Below, one piece after another: positions 32,327 to 40,311 of a stretch of 51,970 bases of DNA. The translations under genes and the position numbers were made by a program. Numbering within the stretch: position 1 is the stretch's first letter; every line of letters starts with the position of its first letter. Source of the stretch: Streptomyces albidus (ex Kaewkla and Franco 2022) (lineage in GTDB: Bacteria; Actinomycetota; Actinomycetes; Streptomycetales; Streptomycetaceae); NCBI RefSeq assembly GCF_013870515.1, contig NZ_JACBXA010000016.1, forward strand, positions 1 through 51,970, read 5' to 3'. The notes under the pieces were generated by a model. It had not been told where the DNA came from and made no database searches. It saw only the letters and a program-made list of their open reading frames with translations.

Positions 32327-33469
32327 ATGACTGACACGCTCAGACGCGTAACCCTCACCGCCGTCACAGGCCTCGGCCTGTGCCTGACCCTCCTGCCCGC
32401 CGGGCAAGCACAGGCGCAGGCGCCGACTCGCGTCCCCTGCAACGACGTCGCCGCACTGAAGACAGCCATCAACAACGCCAACACCAGCGGCGGCAGCATC
32501 ACCCTCGCTCCCCACTGCATCTACACCCTCACCGTGACGGACGACGGTGACGACGGCCTGCCGGAGATCACCGGCAACGTGCGGATCTCCGGCCGCGACA
32601 CCACCATCCAGCGCGCTCAATTCGCCCCGGCCTTCCGCATCTTCCACGTGAAGCAGACCGGCACCCTCAACCTGGACTCCGTCACCGTCCGCGGCGGCGA
32701 GGCTCCGCTGACCCCCGTCCTGGCGAGCAACGGCGGGGCCGTCTACAACGAGCGTGGCCGAGTCACCCTGACCGACGTGACGGTCAGGAACAACAGCTCC
32801 CACTGGATCGGCGGCGGGATCTGGAACCAGCTGGGCACGCTCAACCTGAAGAACTCCACCATCAGGGACAACACCAGCGAGAACGCCGGTGGAGTGGCCA
32901 CCAACGGGACGATGACGATGCGGGGCGGCGCGATCCGCGACAACACCGGGGCGCTTTGGGCGGGCGGCCTCGCGAACGCAGGCAACACCACGCTGAACGA
33001 CGCCTCGGTCGACGGCAACCAGATCGGGAGCCTGCCCGGCCCGTTCTCCCAGCTCGGGGGCGGCATCATGACGATGTTGATCGATGGCGAGAGTGGGCCG
33101 CTGCGTCTGAACGGAACGAAGGTCAGGGGCAACATCGCTCAGGGGCGGGGCGGCGGCATGCTCATCGGCGCCGACGAACCGACGACGCTGTACAAGAGCG
33201 TCGTCACCCGCAACGCAGCGAACGGCGGTACGGGCAGCGGTGGCGGCATCTACAACGGCACCTCCCGTTACGGCCTCTTCACTAGCCCCGTCGACGGCCC
33301 TGAACGGACCAGCAGCAACTCCGCCAAGCAGGCGGCCGCGGTGAACCTCATCCGCAGCACCGTCTTCAAGAACACGCCGGACAACTGCGCACCGACAGGC
33401 AGCGTCCCCCGCTGCGACGCGGTCGGCTCCGCACCCGCGAAGAACACACCGAAACCCGGCAGGAGCTGA
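32327..33469 (+). CDS. secreted right-handed beta-helix protein, subfamily A
   Basis: 380 residues, paralogue of 23653-24789. Signal peptide MTDTLRRVTLTAVTGLGLCL with cleavage near AQAQA, cap CNDVAALKTAINNANTSGGS, rungs GGGIWNQLGTLNLKNSTIRD and GGGMLIGADEPTTLYKSVVT. The C-terminus NCAPTGSVPRCDAVGSAPAK has the same Cys pair as its paralogue. The plus-strand copy again follows a YVTN/beta-helix block. The ATG at 32327 begins the conserved signal peptide; AAAGGGA lies close upstream. Confidence 0.8.
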   Translation: MTDTLRRVTLTAVTGLGLCLTLLPAGQAQAQAPTRVPCNDVAALKTAINNANTSGGSITLAPHCIYTLTVTDDGDDGLPEITGNVRISGRDTTIQRAQFAPAFRIFHVKQTGTLNLDSVTVRGGEAPLTPVLASNGGAVYNERGRVTLTDVTVRNNSSHWIGGGIWNQLGTLNLKNSTIRDNTSENAGGVATNGTMTMRGGAIRDNTGALWAGGLANAGNTTLNDASVDGNQIGSLPGPFSQLGGGIMTMLIDGESGPLRLNGTKVRGNIAQGRGGGMLIGADEPTTLYKSVVTRNAANGGTGSGGGIYNGTSRYGLFTSPVDGPERTSSNSAKQAAAVNLIRSTVFKNTPDNCAPTGSVPRCDAVGSAPAKNTPKPGRS

Positions 33470-33498
33470 CGGCTCGTAGCACCGCGGCTGGCTGGTGG

Positions 33499-33532
33499 CC
33501 GCCGCGCCGGCATGCCTCCACCGGCGCGGCGG
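33499..33532. terminator. terminator hairpin after beta-helix at 32327
   Basis: Perfect 12-bp GC-only stem CCGCCGCGCCGG (33499-33510) with its complement (33521-33532), loop 10 nt, 30 nt after the stop codon. Confidence 0.8.
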
Positions 33533-33639
33533 GCGTGGCATGGGCGGCATGATCCCTCGTCACGGGTCAGCGAAGCCGACCTCGCAGGGGCCGAATCGCA
33601 GGCCTGGTGCCGATGGCGTGGGACGGGCGGCCGCATGGG

Positions 33640-33787
33640 TCCGGGCCGTTCGGCGGTAGGCCAGGTGAAGGCGGGCTGGTCTGCGGTTACGCCTGGAACG
33701 TCATCTCTTCATTCCGGTTCGCCAGCATGTGACCGCTGGCGCCGGTGACGTGCCCTTTCGCTCTCGAGCGCTGAGAAAGGCGTAGCC
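33640..33787 (+). promoter_or_regulatory. conserved leader of beta-helix subfamily B (copy 4)
   Basis: Plus-strand copy with all blocks: GCGGTAGGCCAGGTGA at about 33653, TGCGGTTACGCCTGGAACG, CATCTCTTCATTCCGG, GCCGGTGACGTGCC and GAGAAAGGCGTAGCC up to the ATG. Similarity to copy 5 extends about 100 bp further upstream. Confidence 0.6.
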
Positions 33788-34837
33788 ATGAAGATCATTC
33801 TGCGGTCCGGTGCCGTGACCGCTGCCGTCGGTGTGGGTCTCTCCCTTGCCGTTCTGCCGGCCGTTCCGGCCACTGCTGCCGCCGGGGGGACCCATGTGCG
33901 GTGCAACGACATCGCCGCGCTGAAGGCGGCCATCAACAATGCCAACACCAACGGTGGCCGCATCACCCTCGCCTCCCGCTGCACCTACACCCTGACCGCG
34001 GCGGACAACGCCGACGACGGGCTTCCGGAGATCACCGGCAACGTGACCATCTCCGGCCGTGACACCACCATCCGTCGTGCCTCGAACGCCACGGCGGACT
34101 TCCGCATCCTCCACGTCGTCTCCGGCGGCAGCCTCACCCTCAACTCGCTCACCCTCAGCGGCGGCAGCCTCGCCGGCGACTCCGGCGGCGGCATCGCGAA
34201 CACCAACGGCACACTGAACCTGAACCGCACCACGGTCAAGGGCAATCTTGCCAACAGCGGTGGTGGCCTCTACAACTTCGGTGGACGGCTCAACCTCGAC
34301 CACAGCAACGTCGAACGCAACACCGCGGTCAGCTTCGGCGGCGGAATGGCCAACGACGGAGGCGGCACGCTGACGATGAAGGGCGGTGCCCTTCTCAAGA
34401 ACCGGGCCGTCAACAGCAACGGTGGCGGTCTGGAGAACATCGTCGGTACCGCGAACCTGAACTCCGTCTCGGTCAGGGGCAACACCGCCCTCGTGGGCGG
34501 CGGCATCCGCAACCCGAACGGCTCCACCCTGAACCTGAGGTCGACCACCGTCAGGGACAACATCGCTGTGTCGGGCGCGGGCATCTCGAACAACAACAGC
34601 ACGGCGACGCTGGTCCGAAGCCTGGTCACGAACAACACGGCGATCACCGCCGGCGGCGGCATCCTCAACGAGGCCAACGGTCAGGTCACGCTCACCGACA
34701 GCAGGGTCGTCCGCAACACTCCGGACAACTGCGCACCCGCGGGCAGCGTCCCCGGATGCACCAACCCCACCAACGCCGTCGTGCCGCCGGCCTCGCAACT
34801 GCCCCCCTCCTCCGCCGACATCAAGGTGCGCAAGTGA
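33788..34837 (+). CDS. secreted right-handed beta-helix protein, subfamily B
   Basis: 349 residues. Signal peptide MKIILRSGAVTAAVGVGLSL, cap CNDIAALKAAINNANTNGGR, then rungs such as GGGLYNFGGRLNLDHSNVER and GGGIRNPNGSTLNLRSTTVR. Its first 120 codons and several later rungs are nearly identical in DNA to the copy at 36976 (start codons 3,188 bp apart, same strand). It ends with a short basic tail (SSADIKVRK). Followed by a strong terminator and then the convergent cmlR-type gene. Confidence 0.8.
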   Translation: MKIILRSGAVTAAVGVGLSLAVLPAVPATAAAGGTHVRCNDIAALKAAINNANTNGGRITLASRCTYTLTAADNADDGLPEITGNVTISGRDTTIRRASNATADFRILHVVSGGSLTLNSLTLSGGSLAGDSGGGIANTNGTLNLNRTTVKGNLANSGGGLYNFGGRLNLDHSNVERNTAVSFGGGMANDGGGTLTMKGGALLKNRAVNSNGGGLENIVGTANLNSVSVRGNTALVGGGIRNPNGSTLNLRSTTVRDNIAVSGAGISNNNSTATLVRSLVTNNTAITAGGGILNEANGQVTLTDSRVVRNTPDNCAPAGSVPGCTNPTNAVVPPASQLPPSSADIKVRK

Positions 34838-34971
34838 CCGCTTGACGCAATGCGCCCACGGATCCCGGTCCAGCACCTGGCGAGGACTGAGAGCTCGTAA
34901 CGGCTCTCACGAGTAGATCCCGCGATAGCGGGGCCCCGTACAAGTGGATGGAACACCGGGCCGTAGCACCG

Positions 34972-35012
34972 ACAGAAGAGCGGGACCCGGTCACCGGGTC
35001 CCGCTTTTCTGT
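34972..35012. terminator. bidirectional terminator hairpin
   Basis: ACAGAAGAGCGGGACCCGG (34972-34990) pairs with 34994-35012 with one G-T or mismatch position and a 3-nt loop; a T-rich CTTTTCT lies in the right arm. It sits between a beta-helix gene and the convergent exporter gene. The whole 34838-35142 gap is otherwise empty apart from a smaller TGAGAGC/GCTCTCA hairpin at 34888-34909. Confidence 0.85.
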
Positions 35013-35142
35013 GCCTCGTCCGCAGCCGACCGGCTGCCGGCCATCACTTCCTCTGCTCACCCGGCTTCTGGAGACGCCTTCGCTGCGCGATGTCCGTCCG
35101 CCGACGCCGGATCTGACTGCCCGGCGGATCCGGTCGCACGGG

Positions 35143-36321
35143 TCATCGGAGCACCTCGCTGGTGCGACCCGTCACGAGCACACCGCGGAAAGGGAACGCG
35201 ACGAGCAGCGCGACGAGGACGAGGAAGCCGCCTGCCCACAGCGGCCCGAGGTCCCCGGCTGAAGTGCTCAGGGTCGGGGCTGCGATCAGCGGTCCGACGG
35301 CCGCACCGACGTTGAGTGCCGCGGTGGCGTACGAGCCGGCCATGGTGGGGGCTCCGGAGGCCTCGTAGAGAACCCGTGTGATCAAGGTGCTGCCCAGCGC
35401 GAACGACAGCGCACCCTGGACGAGTACGAGGGCGAGCAGTGCGACCGGCTCGTCCGCTGTCGCGGCCAGGGCAGGCCAGCCGACGAGCAGCAGCGGACCG
35501 CCGACTGCGATGACCAGACCGGGGCGCTGGTCGGACAGCCGCCCAGCGAGGCTGACACCGACGAAGGAACCGACGCCGAAGAGCACCAAAGCGACGGAGA
35601 TCCATAGCTCGCCCAGCCCGGCGACGTCTGTCACGACCGGGGCCAGAAACGTGAAGCTGCCGAAGGTCGCAGCGTTCACCAGCGCGCCGAGCAGCATGAC
35701 CAGGATCAGCCGCGGGCTCCTGAGCTGCGCGAGCTCCGCCCGCAGGGCCGGCCCGCCCATCGCCTCTTGCTTCTCAGATCGCGCTGGAAGCCCCTTGAGG
35801 ATGCCGAGAGCCGCAGGCAGGCAGAGAGCGGCGACGGCCCAGAACGTGGCCCGCCAGCCGAACAGTGTGCCGAGCACCGAGCCCGCCGGGACTCCGGCGA
35901 TCGTTGCCACCGTCGTGCCTGACAGCAGCACGGCGAGCGCACGCCCCTTCATGTCGGGGGAGACCAGCGTGGCGGCAGTCGTCAGGGCCACGGCGAGGAA
36001 CCCTGCGTTCGCGAGCGCGGCGACGACCCGAGTGGCGAGCAGGACCGGGAAGCTCGCGGTGACGGCGCCCACGGCGTGAGCTGCCGAGAAGACGAGGACG
36101 AACCCGAGAAGGCTCGTTCGTCGCGGCCAGTTGCGGGCGAGCCCTGCCACGAGTGGGGCGCCGACGATCATTCCGATCGCGAAGGCCGAGGTGAGCGTGC
36201 CTGCTGTCCCGACTGTCACGTCGAGGTCGGAGGCGATGTCCGGCAGGAGGCCGGCGAGCATGAATTCGGAGGTACCCATGGTGAAGATCGCCATGGCAAG
36301 CAGATACAGGGGGAGAGGCAT
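35143..36321 (-). CDS. cmlR: chloramphenicol exporter, Cml/Cmx-type MFS
   Basis: 392-residue, 12-segment DHA1-family drug/proton antiporter. The N-terminus MPLPLYLLAMAIFTMGTSEF and MLAGLLPDIASDL, the VTVGTAGTLTSAFAIGMIVGAPL region and the motif-A-like LARNWPRRTSLL match the Streptomyces lividans CmlR / corynebacterial Cmx chloramphenicol efflux proteins as I know them. GGAG lies 8 nt before the ATG. It is the only unrelated gene inside the beta-helix array and is bracketed by near-identical direct repeats, which could let its copy number change. The chloramphenicol assignment rests on family resemblance. Confidence 0.83.
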   Translation of the reverse strand: MPLPLYLLAMAIFTMGTSEFMLAGLLPDIASDLDVTVGTAGTLTSAFAIGMIVGAPLVAGLARNWPRRTSLLGFVLVFSAAHAVGAVTASFPVLLATRVVAALANAGFLAVALTTAATLVSPDMKGRALAVLLSGTTVATIAGVPAGSVLGTLFGWRATFWAVAALCLPAALGILKGLPARSEKQEAMGGPALRAELAQLRSPRLILVMLLGALVNAATFGSFTFLAPVVTDVAGLGELWISVALVLFGVGSFVGVSLAGRLSDQRPGLVIAVGGPLLLVGWPALAATADEPVALLALVLVQGALSFALGSTLITRVLYEASGAPTMAGSYATAALNVGAAVGPLIAAPTLSTSAGDLGPLWAGGFLVLVALLVAFPFRGVLVTGRTSEVLR

Positions 36322-36829
36322 CGAGTGGCTCCGAGGCGAGGAGAAGTATGAGAAGACGTCTCGTCACCGCGGTCAGCGCCCGAGGGCACATCTGTCCGGC
36401 CGCAGAACGCGGCGGAACAGCAGGACTACGAACTCAGTGGTTCAGGGGGCTGACGGCGTGACCGAAAGCCCCCAACTCGTCCGACTCAGGGCTCGACATG
36501 GCCCGCACGCTACTCGACCGGTGCCGGCCGAGTCATCTGGGTTTCACCCGGCGTCGGCCTAGTCATCGACGCGTGATGTCCCGCAGCACCCGGCACCTCC
36601 ATGCAGACGGCGAGCCCGGCACCCGGGTCGGCGGTCGGCTTGCCGTCGAAGCCGGACGTCCAGGTGTGCGGGTCGGCGAACCCGCGTCTCCGGATCAGCA
36701 CTCACCTTGCGATCGCTGGCTGAGCGTGCGGGCATGACCTCCCGTCATGGCCGGCAGAGTCCGACGATGCCAGGCGGCGGAATCACAGGCCCGACTGCGC
36801 CGCCGATGGCGTGAGTTGCCCGCACGGTC
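36322..36829. other. gene-less region upstream of cmlR
   Basis: No supported gene. On the minus strand, upstream of cmlR, GGGGGCT (36445-36451) can pair with AGCCCCC (36467-36473), a 7-bp stem that might be an attenuator or the end of something older. The region 36735-36829 resembles 33540-33640, so the duplication that carries the beta-helix gene begins here. Confidence 0.4.
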
Positions 36830-36975
36830 CGGGCCGTTCGGCGGTAGGCCAGGTGAAGCCCGCCCCGCCTGCGGTTACGCCTGGAACGTCATCTCTTCAT
36901 TCCGGCTCGCCAGCATGTGACCGCTGGCGCCGGTGACGTGCCCTTTCGCTCTCCAGCGCTGAGAAAGGCGTAGCC
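36830..36975 (+). promoter_or_regulatory. conserved leader of beta-helix subfamily B (copy 5)
   Basis: All leader blocks present: GCGGTAGGCCAGGTGA, TGCGGTTACGCCTGGAACG, CATCTCTTCATTCCGG, GCCGGTGACGTGCC and GAGAAAGGCGTAGCC next to the ATG. Confidence 0.6.
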
Positions 36976-38022
36976 ATGAAGATCATTCTGCGGTCCGGTG
37001 CCGTGACCGCCGCGGTCGGTGTGGGTCTCTCCCTTGCGGTCCTGCCGGCCGTTCCGGCCACTGCTGCCGCCGGGGGAACCCATGTGCGGTGCAACGACAT
37101 CGCCGCGCTGAAGGCGGCCATCAACAATGCCAACACCAACGGTGGCCGCATCACCCTCGCCTCCCGCTGCACCTACACCCTCACCGCGGCGGACAACGCC
37201 GACGACGGGCTTCCGGAGATCACCGGCAACGTGACCATCTCCGGCCGTGACACCACCATCCGTCGTGCCTCGAACGCCACGGCGGACTTCCGCATCCTCC
37301 ACGTCGTCTCCGGCGGCAGCCTCACCCTCAACTCGCTCACCGTCAGCGGCGGCAATCCTGCAAACGGCTCCGACGGCGGCGGCATCGCGAACGAGAACGG
37401 CACGCTGAACCTGCACCGTACGACGATCAGGGGCAACCAGGCCGAGATGGGTGGTGGCCTCTACAACACCGGTGGACGGCTCAACCTCGACCACAGCACC
37501 GTCGAGCGGAACACCTCGACGCTCTGGGGTGGAGGGGTCTACAACACGGGCAGCGGAACGCTGACGATGAAGGGCGGTGCCCTTCTCAAGAACCGGGCGC
37601 TCGACAACGGTGGAGGCCTGGAGAACATCAACGGCGCCGCGAACCTGCACTCCGTATCCGTCAGGGGCAACACCGCCCTCCAGGGCGGCGGAATCCGCCA
37701 GACGCTCGGCGCCACCCTGCGCCTCACGTCGTCCAGGGTCAGTGACAACATCGCTGTGTCGGGCGCGGGCATCTCGAACAACAACAGCACGGCGACGCTG
37801 GTCCGAAGCCTGGTCACGAACAACACGGCGATCACGACCGGTGGCGGCATCGTCAACGAGAACACCGGTCAGGTCACACTCACCGCGAGCAGGGTCATCC
37901 GCAACGCCCCGGACAACTGCGCACCCGCAGGCAGCGTCCCCGGATGCACCAACCCCACCAGCACCATCGCACCGCCGACCGCACAACTACCCCCGGCTTC
38001 TGGTGACACCGCCCCTCAGTGA
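36976..38022 (+). CDS. secreted right-handed beta-helix protein, subfamily B
   Basis: 348 residues. Signal peptide and cap identical in protein to the 33788 and 30367 copies, then its own rungs (GGGLYNTGGRLNLDHSTVER, GGGVYNTGSGTLTMKGGALL) and a block from ISNNNSTATLVRSLVTNNTA shared with 33788. The C-terminus NCAPAGSVPGCTNPTSTIAP ends in an uncharged tail. The mosaic pattern, with identical blocks interrupted by unique ones, points to recombination among copies. Confidence 0.8.
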   Translation: MKIILRSGAVTAAVGVGLSLAVLPAVPATAAAGGTHVRCNDIAALKAAINNANTNGGRITLASRCTYTLTAADNADDGLPEITGNVTISGRDTTIRRASNATADFRILHVVSGGSLTLNSLTVSGGNPANGSDGGGIANENGTLNLHRTTIRGNQAEMGGGLYNTGGRLNLDHSTVERNTSTLWGGGVYNTGSGTLTMKGGALLKNRALDNGGGLENINGAANLHSVSVRGNTALQGGGIRQTLGATLRLTSSRVSDNIAVSGAGISNNNSTATLVRSLVTNNTAITTGGGIVNENTGQVTLTASRVIRNAPDNCAPAGSVPGCTNPTSTIAPPTAQLPPASGDTAPQ

Positions 38023-38168
38023 CCCGGCTGGGACGAAAAGCTGCGCTGTGCCCCTGACCAACTCCTCCACTTGCCAAGGGCGGAGAGCCTGTAACGGCTT
38101 TCAGCGGTAGCCCCCAGGCTCCCGAACGACCGCACAAGTGGAGGGACACCGGGCCGTAGCAGCGACGG

Positions 38169-38199
38169 AGAGCGGGACCCACTCGCTGGGTCCCGCTCT
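38169..38199. terminator. terminator hairpin after beta-helix at 36976
   Basis: Perfect 13-bp stem AGAGCGGGACCCA (38169-38181) with its complement (38187-38199), loop CTCGC, followed by TCTGT. Homologous to the 34972 hairpin. The gap 38023-38337 also carries GAGAGCC/GGCTTTC near 38085, the equivalent of the small 34888 hairpin, and no gene. Confidence 0.8.
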
Positions 38200-38337
38200 T
38201 CTGTGCCTGGTCCGCGGCCGACTCGGCGACGGCCATCAGTTCCTGCCGATTTGGCTCGTTGCGCCGGCCCTTCGCCGTGGTTACCGTCCCGTGGGTTCTC
38301 CTCTACGCGTGTCACAGACCGAAGTTGAAAGGGACTC

Positions 38338-39309
38338 ATGCACCCCAAAGTGCTCATCAGAACCGTCCTCGCCGCTGCCGGCGCGGGAGCGGCGATCGCC
38401 GTCACCGCCACCTTCCTTCCTGCGCACGGAGTGGACGGCGACGGGTGGCAGTCCGTGGGCGAGGGCAAGACCTCCGGCGTCAGCGGGATCGCCGTGACAG
38501 GCACCGGGAGCGTGAAGGACGGCGTTGACGCGATCGTTGTCCGCGACAACAAGAAGTCCGACGAGAACCGAATATCGTCCGTCACCTACGAAGAGGGCAA
38601 GGACCCCGAGGTCGAGCCGCTCGAATGGGAAGGCGACCCGCTTCCCAGCGACCTGGAATCGCTCGACAACGTGCCTGGCGAGCAAGGCGGTTACCTCGCG
38701 GTGGCGAGTTCGGGCACCGCCTACCATCTTCAGGTTGCGGACGGCGCGGCGAAGGTCGTGGACACCTTCACCCTCCCAGCGCTCGAGTCCGGTGACGAGA
38801 TCGAGAACCTTGCGTTGGGCGCGCCGCCGGCGTCCGCCGGAGCCACCGCCCAGGAGGGGAAGCTGGTCGCCGTGTGGGGGGACCGGGGCGAGGACGACCG
38901 CCCTGGCATGCTGCACGCAGCCCCGGTGTCATTCGACTCGGCGGGCAAGGCCGAGTTCGGTGAGGTGCAGTCGGCGGAGGTACGGGCCCCGTACCCGACC
39001 GAGAAGGTCCGGCACGCGTCCGACACCAAAATCACCAAGTCCGGTGCGCTGCTGGTGAGTTCGGCCTCCGACCCGGGCGATGACGGCCCCTTCGACTCGG
39101 CCGTCTACACCGCCGGCCGCGTCACGCTCAGTGACTCGGGCGCGGTCACCCTGTCCGTGGCCAAGGACCCCGAGGCGCTGAAGAATTTCGAGGGCCACAA
39201 GATCGAATCGCTGGCCTGCCTCCCAGGCTCCGACGACGCCGTCCTCGGCACGGACGACGAGAACGACGGCGGCTCGGTCGCAACGGTTGACGGGCTCTGC
39301 GCCGACTGA
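38338..39309 (+). CDS. secreted hypothetical protein
   Basis: 323 residues. N-terminal signal segment (HPKVLIRTVLAAAGAGAAIA, to about residue 30), then an acidic, Asp/Glu/Gly/Ser-rich extracellular part with regular beta-like stretches (GYLAVASSGTAYHLQVADGA, KLVAVWGDRGEDDRPGMLHA, ALLVSSASDPGDDGPFDSAV) that suggest a beta-propeller-like fold. Two cysteines lie near the C-terminus (LACLPG, GLCAD) and may form one disulfide. AAAGGGA precedes the ATG. No family recognised. Confidence 0.7.
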   Translation: MHPKVLIRTVLAAAGAGAAIAVTATFLPAHGVDGDGWQSVGEGKTSGVSGIAVTGTGSVKDGVDAIVVRDNKKSDENRISSVTYEEGKDPEVEPLEWEGDPLPSDLESLDNVPGEQGGYLAVASSGTAYHLQVADGAAKVVDTFTLPALESGDEIENLALGAPPASAGATAQEGKLVAVWGDRGEDDRPGMLHAAPVSFDSAGKAEFGEVQSAEVRAPYPTEKVRHASDTKITKSGALLVSSASDPGDDGPFDSAVYTAGRVTLSDSGAVTLSVAKDPEALKNFEGHKIESLACLPGSDDAVLGTDDENDGGSVATVDGLCAD

Positions 39310-39635
39310 GATGCGCCGACCACCCGTGCGGTGGTGAGCCGAAGTCCTGCCACCTGACCTCGAGTTCGACGGATCGGATCGGGCCGACGGGACGATCGTC
39401 GACGACTGCACGCATGGCCGGTGCCGCCACACCGGCCCGCCTGGTGCCCGAGGACGGCGAGTAACTCGCGCCGCTCCAGCTGGTTGTTGCTAACGTGCCG
39501 CTCGGTGAGCCCCCGCAGCTCGCTGCGGCTGCGGTGAGGAACGCCGGCCTGCGACACGGTCTGTGTCGCGGGTCGCGGGAATCCGCACACGGCACCGACG
39601 ACGGTACGAACGACGACCGGGAGTAGGGACACCTC
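39310..39635. other. 326-bp region upstream of tpg
   Basis: No supported gene and no recognisable 3' end of a tap gene, although tpg normally follows tap directly. A purine-rich AGGGA at about 39625 serves as the tpg ribosome binding site. A minus-strand open stretch around 39400-39530 (LTERHVSNNQLERRELLAVL) has no start or known family. Confidence 0.4.
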
Positions 39636-40193
39636 GTGGGAGTCATCGGCGACAGCCTCGAGAAGGCCACGCAGAACGTCACCACGCGCCCGATGCCCAA
39701 GAGCGCCGGCGCCCGCATGCGTTTCCTCGTCAAGCGGGCGAGCGGTTCCACGAGAGCGGTGGCGCAGCGTCTCGGCATCACGCAGCGGACCGTCGAGCGT
39801 TACGTGAAGGGAACGTTCAAGCGCCCCCGAGCCGCGCTCGCCGCAAAGCTGGAGCAGGAAGTACGCCGCGAGTGGCAGCCGCGGGTCAAGGAACGCGCGG
39901 CGAGGAAGGCCGCGACGAGCACCGGGATCACCGTGGAGGCCCGCGCCCGCTTCGGCTTCACGGCGGCCCCCGGCAGCACGGACGACAGCCGGCTCCGCCT
40001 GATCACCCAGCACCTGCCGCCCGCGTACGCGCGCCGCCTCTTCAACGCCCGTGCGGGAGGCGCGACCGAGGAGCAGCTGCGGGACATCGTCGCCGAGGGC
40101 CTCCAGGAGCAGTACTTCAGGGACCGGGGCCGCCGGGCACCGGGCCTTACCGTCGAGTTCACGGACATCGACTACCTGGAGCTGGACTACTGA
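39636..40193 (+). CDS. tpg: telomere terminal protein Tpg
   Basis: 185 residues, the normal length of Streptomyces terminal proteins. It becomes covalently attached to the 5' ends of the linear replicon and primes synthesis that fills the telomere overhang. The order is typical: N-terminal MGVIGDSLEKATQNVTTRPM, a helix-turn-helix (about 38-59, RAVAQRLGITQRTVERYVKG), basic WQPRVKERAARKAATSTGI, RFGFTAAPGSTDDSRLR (T115, near the reported DNA-linked threonine of Tpg), LPPAYARRLFNARAGGATEE, and the acidic end VEFTDIDYLELDY. The start is GTG at 39636 with AGGGA at a good distance. It stands alone here, 31.8 kb from tap, on the same strand. Confidence 0.92.
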   Translation: MGVIGDSLEKATQNVTTRPMPKSAGARMRFLVKRASGSTRAVAQRLGITQRTVERYVKGTFKRPRAALAAKLEQEVRREWQPRVKERAARKAATSTGITVEARARFGFTAAPGSTDDSRLRLITQHLPPAYARRLFNARAGGATEEQLRDIVAEGLQEQYFRDRGRRAPGLTVEFTDIDYLELDY

Positions 40194-40223
40194 GTTCCGG
40201 CTTCCGAGGGCTGGGGGAGCGCG

Positions 40224-40254
40224 CGGTTGTGACCGAGCGCTTCAGTTGGCCGGT
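40224..40254 (+). repeat. boundary repeat, left copy
   Basis: Begins CGGTTGTGACCGAGCGCTTC and runs to CAGTTGGCCGGT. Its first 22 bp are identical to 47108-47129 (direct), and its last 27 bp are repeated in inverted orientation at 47080-47106 with one mismatch. It lies 30 bp after tpg. AGCGCTTCAG is repeated again at 40256-40265. Confidence 0.7.
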
Positions 40255-40311
40255 CAGCGCTTCAGCAGACAGCGCCGACGAGGCCGGCGGCGGTTCACCT
40301 CACCGGGCCGG

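Noticed and set aside
36510..36701. 63-residue minus-strand frame upstream of cmlR
   Set aside because: No family, no ribosome binding site and no conservation cue; could be a chance frame.
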